This document shows, in pieces, positions 6,985 through 11,551 of a stretch of 11,551 nt of DNA. This DNA is from RGIG8745 sp964554265 (GTDB lineage: Bacteria; Bacteroidota; Bacteroidia; Bacteroidales; Bacteroidaceae), in NCBI GenBank assembly GCA_964554265.1, contig CAZKOB010000118.1:1-11551 (forward strand), written 5' to 3'. The position numbers and the translations under genes are program-made. A model generated the notes under the pieces. The model did not search any database, had not been told where the DNA came from, and saw only the letters and a program-made list of their open reading frames with translations. How positions within the stretch are numbered: the stretch's first letter is position 1; each line of letters opens with the position of its first letter.

Positions 6985-7496
6985 CAAATTATAAGTTCAT
7001 CTTTTCAAAAAAATGCGACACCTCAGGAAATCGCCGCCGAACGCCGGGCCAAAGCCATACCTTAATGGACGCCATGGAGGCGTGGATGCAGACAGCGGCA
7101 ACCCGATGCACACCCTCCGACCTTTTGGGCAAAGCATTGGACTACGCCTACAAGCTATGGCCACGCCTGCGCAGATATGCGGACAATGGCATTTATCAGA
7201 TAGACAACAACGCTGTCGAGCGCTGTCAACGACCATCGGTAATGGGGCGCAAGAACCGTCTCTTCAGCAAAAACGACCGTGGTGCCGAGGACATTGCCGT
7301 TTTCTACTCCCTGCTTGAAAGTTGCCAGATCGTTGGAGTCAACCAACTGCAATGGCTGACAGAGGTCCTTCAACACATCTCAGACGACATCCCGGAAGAA
7401 CAACTGGTAAATCTTCTCCTACACAATAAAAAAATCTCAGGAATAGTTCCCGAGATTTTTTTATTGTGTAAAAGTCGGCTTAGTTCGGATGGTTAC
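6985..7496 (+). mobile_element. IS66-family insertion sequence remnant (3' end only)
   Basis: Only the last part of an IS66-type element remains: the C-terminal piece of the TnpC transposase and an apparent right end. Read on the minus strand, the end at 7496 begins GTAACCATCCGAACTAAG, which fits the GTAA-type start of IS66 terminal repeats. No matching left end occurs upstream, so about 1.5-2 kb including the accessory genes is missing, assuming a normal IS66 length. CTTGATAC (7497-7504) would be the right-hand 8-bp target duplication, but its partner is lost. The left limit is set only by where transposase similarity fades. Confidence 0.8.
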
Positions 7497-7523
7497 CTTG
7501 ATACTGTAGAAATACGTGGATAA
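7000..7523 (+). pseudogene. IS66 transposase (TnpC), C-terminal fragment with frameshift
   Basis: From 7065 the frame reads LGKALDYAYKLWPRL, then YQIDNNAVERCQRPS and MGRKNRLFSKNDRGAEDIAV, a typical IS66 transposase C-terminus. The glutamate in NNAVER (7218-7220) corresponds to the last residue of the DDE triad; both aspartates lie in the missing part. Just upstream another frame (7024-7062) reads QEIAAERRAKAIP, which continues the same protein but runs into a stop at 7063-7065. Loss of one base near 7060-7063 would explain this. The downstream frame stays open to 7523, past the IS end at 7496. The gene is non-functional. Confidence 0.9.
7420..7470. terminator. Long perfect hairpin, probable bidirectional terminator
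   Basis: Arms 7420-7438 and 7452-7470 are exact reverse complements over 19 bp. Within the loop GGAA (7440-7443) pairs with TTCC (7447-7450), leaving an A.C mismatch and a 3-nt TAG loop. The core is flanked by A7 on one side and T7 on the other, so it can act as an intrinsic terminator on both strands. It overlaps the end of the IS66 transposase frame and lies just inside the IS right end, so it probably came with the element. Confidence 0.75.
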
Positions 7524-7547
7524 AATGAAATTTACAGAATAAAAGAA

Positions 7548-7589
7548 CGCATGAGTTGAGAAACAAGACTGTATCCGCTAACTCATGCG
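7548..7589 (-). terminator. Terminator-like hairpin after the surface-protein gene
   Basis: CGCATGAGTT (7548-7557) pairs with AACTCATGCG (7580-7589), 10 bp perfect with a 22-nt loop. Read on the minus strand it lies 52 bp after the stop of the large gene and is followed by TTCTTTTATT, giving a moderately convincing terminator. Confidence 0.5.
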
Positions 7590-7641
7590 CGAGTCCGTTT
7601 CGGAGTTCCAAATTACTGCCGAAAGGATTCTTCAGAAGAGA

Positions 7642-10600
7642 TTATTTTACAACAACACGTTTTGATTCACTTGTTGTACCAATAGTCAAACGTATTACAT
7701 ACACACCTTTTGTCAACGACATATCAATAGTTTCTCCGGCAGAAGTAGCAACCAATTTTCCATCGATAGTATATACATTGGCATAAGCATTTGCAGGCAG
7801 ATTGTTCATACAGAGCCGGCCGTCGGAAATTGTCAGGTTTGATTTTGCGAAGACTGTTCTTATTGACGTTATCGCACTGCCTTCAAAGATGTCGATGTCA
7901 CGTTTGAGAATCTTTGCAGCCTTGTCGATTTCATCTTGTAAAGTTGAGCTTAATGCACCTTCACACTTTGAAACAGAAGCAGACAAATAGTCGAAATCTT
8001 CTTGCGTATAATTTCCGACTTCTGTTCCGATGACAGCATTGGCAAGCAATTTGTCAGCGTATTCGATAAGAGCCTGAAGCTCAGAATAATCGTTGTCTGT
8101 ACGCGCCTCATTGAATTTATCAATGGCAAGAGTCAGTCTGTCAGCCATCTCGTTAACGGCACTCTGATTCAATGTGTTGCTGCCCACAGCAGTCTGCGCA
8201 ATGGAAACCTCGCTTGAAAGTTCGTCAAATGCAGATACTGGATATTTGCCCGGACCGTCGCCTTTTTCTGGCTCTGCGTTCTTCATTGTCTCATTGGCAT
8301 CAGCAATCACACTCTTGAGAAGCGAGAAGTCGATAACTACTTTTTGTGCAGTGAATGCCTCTGTGGCAGCATCAAGTGCTGTATAAGCAGCATCAATATC
8401 TTCTTGTGACATCTCCACATCGTTATAAACAGATTTAGCTGTCGCAACAGCGTTATTGAATGTTTCGATAGCTTCAGCAGGATATTGACCGTTGCAATCT
8501 CCTGCCACTGCTGTTGACTGTATATCCTCTGCTGCTGCGATAAGCGACTTGAATGCAGCACGGTCTACTGTTATGGCACTGTTTCGGAATGTGTCACGTG
8601 CATCAGTGAGAGCCGCAATTGCCGTTTCTGCATCTGTAGCAGCCTCCGCATCCTCTATTGCCTTAAGATAAACAGCTTTGGCAGCTTCTGTATACTGTCC
8701 TTTCTCTACACCCACAACTGCCGCATCATGTTCTGATTTGCATTCAGCAATAAGATTCTGTAAATATTCAGTAGCAACAGACCCTTCATGAGCCTTCTTT
8801 TTATATATTTCAGTGTCAGCAACAAGCTGTGCTGTAACTGCATCGAGATCGTCTTGATCTACAGCCTTCTTCGCATCGGCTTCAGCTTTTGCAATAACTG
8901 CAACAAAAGCTGTAATATCTGAAGCAAAATATTCGCCAGGATGATAACCTTCAACCATTGCTGCCTTGACGGTATTGGCCTGTTCAAGAGCGGCTTCAAA
9001 AGCCTCACGTTCAAGAGGTGTATCCTCGGAACCATCAGTTACATTCCAGTGCGAATTATTCTCGCTTGCAGCCTTGTCGCAATAAATTGTGCTACCATGA
9101 TTTGATGCATCACAACCAAGATATCCCTTTCCTGCAACATTCTGTATGGTGTACATTTTCTCTCCATATATAGAGATGAACCATTTGGCTTCATCCGAAG
9201 ACGCTTCGCTAACCCACTGTGTGTCCCACAGACTTGCCGTGCTCTTTGCAAGATATGAATCCGTAGCGAGGTTCTTGATATAGTATGCACCGGCTATGTC
9301 TGAAGGGATAAAAGAATATTTCTGTTCCGTTGTCTCATCGGTAGTAGCAAGTGTTGGCTGGGTGCTTTCTGCTTCCTGATACAATGTATTGTTGGAAACG
9401 TGTATAATATGATATTCCACACCTTCGACAGGAGGATTGGTCTTGTTGGCATCAAAATTCGCCATTGCCTCCAGCAACAAGTCCTTTGCTGCCGCATAAT
9501 CTGTCATCTCCTGAGATTCGGCAATGGCATTGCCGAATTTATCATATGCTTCGGCAGAAATCATAAAAGCCTTGGCACCGCATAATGCAGGATTGATTCC
9601 GGCGTATTTATTCATTGCTGTTTCGAGTGTTTCCTCAAAATAGTACTTGTCATCACGTTCCGATACAGGTACAAATTTCTTGATGGTCCAACAGTTATTG
9701 CCACCGGTTCCATTTTTGTTTGAATATACACCAGCACCGGATGAAGTGGCATCAGTCCCGAGTACAGAGCCGCTGCCCATATTCTTCAACTGTATGAATA
9801 TACCGTAGTCTACTACCTGAAATATGGCATTTGCAGTAGTAAGATCAATCGTTGAACTTGACTTTGTGTCCCAAGAGCCTTCACGATAGATATATGTTCC
9901 GTCTTCGGCTCTAAGATTGTATCCGTTTGCCACAGCGCCTTCCGGAGCCGGCACCAATGTAAACACTTGTGCAAGAGACTCGTCGTCTGCATCGTATATT
10001 TTTACATATCCGTTGTCACCTCCGGCTGTCAGGTAACGTCCGCTGTTGTGGATGAATGAATACTTGACACCTAAAGTAAACGGAGGATTTACAGAGTCGC
10101 GGTACAAGTTCTGTGCTGCAACGATGTCTGTATATGCATCGTTTACCTCTTGCTGCGTAGAAGCGGTTGAAAGCGCCTTCCGTGCAGCATCAATAGCTTC
10201 CTGCAAGGCCTTGCGTACTTCAGCCGTATATTCTCCTCTCTCATCGCCTTCTTCTGTGGAAGAAAGAAGAAGCTCTGCATCAGCGATAGCATTTTCAAGT
10301 TTGTCTGTTGAGAGTTCGGATGAGATTTCCACTTCGCCAAGGAAGAAGCAGTCGATGCTTGTGGCGGAATTGAGCCAGCCGAACTGTGCCACACAGAAAG
10401 GTTTTTCGGCTGTGAACACTGCTTGTGTCTGTACCCACGTATCTGCCTGGTAGTTGACAAGTGTTATCTGAGTGCCGGCATCTGTGGCAGAGCTGCCTTG
10501 ACAAATCTTGCTATATTGCGTATTGCTTGACATTCCGGCGGCTGTGCGCTTCGCCCAGCAACTGAAAAGATAAGTTTTCCCTTCTGTTACAGGCCAACCG

Positions 10601-10941
10601 GTCTTGACAGACTGTGCAGAGTCGCTTCCTCCTCCGCTAAGGGCTGAAAGACAGGCTGTACCATCAGGACCTCCACCCGGAACAATTGCAAAATTGCTTT
10701 CTGACAATGCGGTGTTGTCTCCTGCGGTCCAGTCCACTAATCCGTCGTCAAATGAAGGATTGGCAATAAGATTAGAGCCTCTCACAATAAAAACACCATC
10801 ATCAGTCTTGATCTTGTCACCAATCTGAGGGATGTAGTTCTGCGCACCGGCAGAGTAGGCGCACAAAAATCCGACGAGCATCAAACAGACACTCCGAATC
10901 AGATTTTTCTTTCGACGAAAAGAGTTTTGCTTTTTCATCAT
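7642..10941 (-). CDS. Large exported modular protein: CBM-like, two trefoil-like domains, helical repeats, sorting-like tail
   Basis: The protein has 1099 residues. A signal peptide covers about 1-34 (KKNLIRS, a hydrophobic core, cleavage after AGAQ). Residues about 55-208 look like a CBM4/9-type beta-sandwich (NLIANPSFDDGLVDWTAG). Residues about 288-425 and 504-637 are related beta-trefoil-like (ricin-type) domains: both start with a GVxY motif, contain WDT, and end in an LGxDA segment followed by NN.W or NNSHW. Helical modules with an exposed G-x-Y motif occur at 236, 669, 748, 818, 898 and 976 (FIVAR-like). Residues about 1028-1099 resemble a T9SS type A sorting domain (VYTIDGKLV, SLTKGVYVIRL, RVVVK end), though the tail is diverged. 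The start may be 10941 or the second ATG at 10938. The likely role is glycan binding or adhesion at the cell surface; no catalytic domain is recognised. Confidence 0.9.
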   Translation of the reverse strand: MMKKQNSFRRKKNLIRSVCLMLVGFLCAYSAGAQNYIPQIGDKIKTDDGVFIVRGSNLIANPSFDDGLVDWTAGDNTALSESNFAIVPGGGPDGTACLSALSGGGSDSAQSVKTGWPVTEGKTYLFSCWAKRTAAGMSSNTQYSKICQGSSATDAGTQITLVNYQADTWVQTQAVFTAEKPFCVAQFGWLNSATSIDCFFLGEVEISSELSTDKLENAIADAELLLSSTEEGDERGEYTAEVRKALQEAIDAARKALSTASTQQEVNDAYTDIVAAQNLYRDSVNPPFTLGVKYSFIHNSGRYLTAGGDNGYVKIYDADDESLAQVFTLVPAPEGAVANGYNLRAEDGTYIYREGSWDTKSSSTIDLTTANAIFQVVDYGIFIQLKNMGSGSVLGTDATSSGAGVYSNKNGTGGNNCWTIKKFVPVSERDDKYYFEETLETAMNKYAGINPALCGAKAFMISAEAYDKFGNAIAESQEMTDYAAAKDLLLEAMANFDANKTNPPVEGVEYHIIHVSNNTLYQEAESTQPTLATTDETTEQKYSFIPSDIAGAYYIKNLATDSYLAKSTASLWDTQWVSEASSDEAKWFISIYGEKMYTIQNVAGKGYLGCDASNHGSTIYCDKAASENNSHWNVTDGSEDTPLEREAFEAALEQANTVKAAMVEGYHPGEYFASDITAFVAVIAKAEADAKKAVDQDDLDAVTAQLVADTEIYKKKAHEGSVATEYLQNLIAECKSEHDAAVVGVEKGQYTEAAKAVYLKAIEDAEAATDAETAIAALTDARDTFRNSAITVDRAAFKSLIAAAEDIQSTAVAGDCNGQYPAEAIETFNNAVATAKSVYNDVEMSQEDIDAAYTALDAATEAFTAQKVVIDFSLLKSVIADANETMKNAEPEKGDGPGKYPVSAFDELSSEVSIAQTAVGSNTLNQSAVNEMADRLTLAIDKFNEARTDNDYSELQALIEYADKLLANAVIGTEVGNYTQEDFDYLSASVSKCEGALSSTLQDEIDKAAKILKRDIDIFEGSAITSIRTVFAKSNLTISDGRLCMNNLPANAYANVYTIDGKLVATSAGETIDMSLTKGVYVIRLTIGTTSESKRVVVK

Positions 10942-10958
10942 AGCATTAATTGTTTTTT

Positions 10959-11000
10959 GAGTTAAAGAATTATTTTATTTAAAACTATTGTCGAGTTAAA
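10959..11000. repeat. Short direct repeat GAGTTAAA in the leader
   Basis: GAGTTAAA occurs at 10959-10966 and 10993-11000, 34 bp apart, inside the presumed 5' leader of the large minus-strand gene. It could be a regulator half-site pair or chance in A/T-rich DNA. Confidence 0.25.
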
Positions 11001-11015
11001 CGAAGATAACAACGG

Positions 11016-11023
11016 CAAAATTA
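11016..11023 (-). promoter_or_regulatory. Possible -7 element for the surface-protein gene
   Basis: On the minus strand this reads TAATTTTG, matching TAnnTTTG. A TTTC lies 19 nt further upstream where TTTG is expected, so the -33 match is imperfect. The implied leader is about 70 nt. No better candidate was found between here and the start codon. Confidence 0.45.
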
Positions 11024-11215
11024 TGGGTTTGAAATGAAAGAAGAAAGGTTTTGAAGTGCATCAAACACGAAAGATTTATATTTCAACTTTTTTTACTGCT
11101 TTTTCTAATGCAGAAGTGTGCTCGTTCAGCCCGATAAGAAGAAAAAAAACGGTTGAATCCGATGTTTGGGCATTGGCGATAATTCAAGATATGCGTTAAG
11201 GTTGAGGCATAATAT

Positions 11216-11230
11216 ACGCGAGTCCGGTTT
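11216..11230 (+). repeat. Dispersed motif ACGCGAGTCCGGTTT
   Basis: This differs by one base from the corresponding part of the inverted-repeat ends at 3901 and 4861, and a shorter relative (CGCGAGTCCGTTT) occurs at 7588-7600. All four sites are intergenic. Confidence 0.5.
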
Positions 11231-11341
11231 GATTTTCAAGTTGAAAAAGTTCCGGTTGTCCCTTGCTTTCTACAACATGTATCTGCAGTGTTTCCGGCTT
11301 GTTGTCGAAACAAGGAAGTTTTTCAGTTTTTTTGCTGATGC

Positions 11342-11480
11342 ATTTACAGGCTTCTCTTGTGATTTTAAGCAGATGGATTCACGGACACCTCCGTGATTCT
11401 TATGGTTATAAGTTGTTGTATTCACAGACTCCTCTTGTGATTCTTATGGCTGTAAGTTGTTGTATTCACAGACTCCTCCG
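11342..11480 (+). repeat. 43-44 bp tandem repeat array
   Basis: There are four adjoining units: a degenerate one at 11342-11376, a 43-bp one at 11377-11419, a 44-bp one at 11420-11463, and a partial one starting at 11464 that diverges after ACTCCTCC. The shared framework is ATTCACAGACTCCTC, then GTGATTCTTATGG, then TAAGTTGTTGT. No ORF of interest is carried. A single relative lies at 3960-4002. Confidence 0.8.
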
Positions 11481-11493
11481 TCGCTACGCGCCA

Positions 11494-11514
11494 CCTCCCC
11501 TAACTTAGGGGAGG
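11494..11514. repeat. Palindrome CCTCCCCTAA-C-TTAGGGGAGG
   Basis: This 21-bp palindrome has two perfect 10-bp arms around a single C and directly follows the tandem array. With a one-base centre it cannot form a tight hairpin without opening the A/T pairs, and no T tract follows, so it is a weak terminator candidate. Similar palindromes are, from memory, scattered in Bacteroidales intergenic DNA. Confidence 0.7.
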
Positions 11515-11551
11515 AGCCTGGTTACCTGTTCGGTGTAAATGCTATTGTATT

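Noticed and set aside
10046..10453. 135-codon plus-strand ORF opposite the surface-protein gene
   Set aside because: It is antisense to a gene with a clear signal peptide and domain order; no independent evidence.
11342..11480. Tandem 44-bp units as a CRISPR array
   Set aside because: The units adjoin without unique spacers, and no cas gene is present.

Overview
The window looks like chromosome of a member of the Bacteroidales (Bacteroides, Phocaeicola or Prevotella type). The protein families point there (a DUF4494 protein paired with a YggS protein, a Bacteroidetes-style Crp/Fnr regulator, a large secreted protein with a T9SS-like tail). So do the promoters: two close matches to the Bacteroidetes consensus (TTG or TTTG, about 19-20 nt, TAnnTTTG) lie just upstream of genes, while Shine-Dalgarno sites are absent and start codons are preceded by A/T-rich leaders. 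No species can be named from this sequence alone.

Layout. Bases 1-340 hold copy A of a structured intergenic repeat of about 335 bp. Bases 623-3877 hold the fermentation pair pflB (pyruvate formate-lyase) and pflA (its radical-SAM activase), separated by 285 bp. Bases 3878-4995 are an A/T-rich gap built from repeats: an inverted pair of 18-19 bp sequences bounding about 960 bp, one copy of a 44-bp motif, a doubtful 62-codon ORF, and copy B of the 335-bp repeat. Bases 4996-6793 are a compact three-gene plus-strand unit: DUF4494 protein, yggS (PLP-binding homeostasis protein) and a Crp/Fnr-type regulator. Bases 6794-7523 are a decayed mobile-element zone: a terminator-like hairpin, then the frameshifted 3' end of an IS66 transposase with an exceptionally long perfect hairpin and an IS66-like right end. 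Bases 7642-10941 (minus strand) encode a 1099-residue exported modular protein: signal peptide, carbohydrate-binding-like domain, two related beta-trefoil-like domains, six helical modules each carrying a G-x-Y motif, and a C-terminal sorting-like domain. Bases 10942-11551 are its upstream region plus 43-44 bp tandem repeats and a 21-bp palindrome.

How it fits together. PflA installs the glycyl radical on PflB for anaerobic cleavage of pyruvate to formate and acetyl-CoA, which fits a strict gut or oral anaerobe. The DUF4494-yggS-Crp/Fnr unit is probably one transcript from the promoter at 4930-4961. The large surface protein is transcribed towards it, and the IS66 remnant and terminators sit at the convergent junction.

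No CRISPR array, tRNA, rRNA, phage module or defence system is visible. The least ordinary material is the intergenic repeats, above all the 335-bp element: its two diverged copies keep the same series of hairpins.
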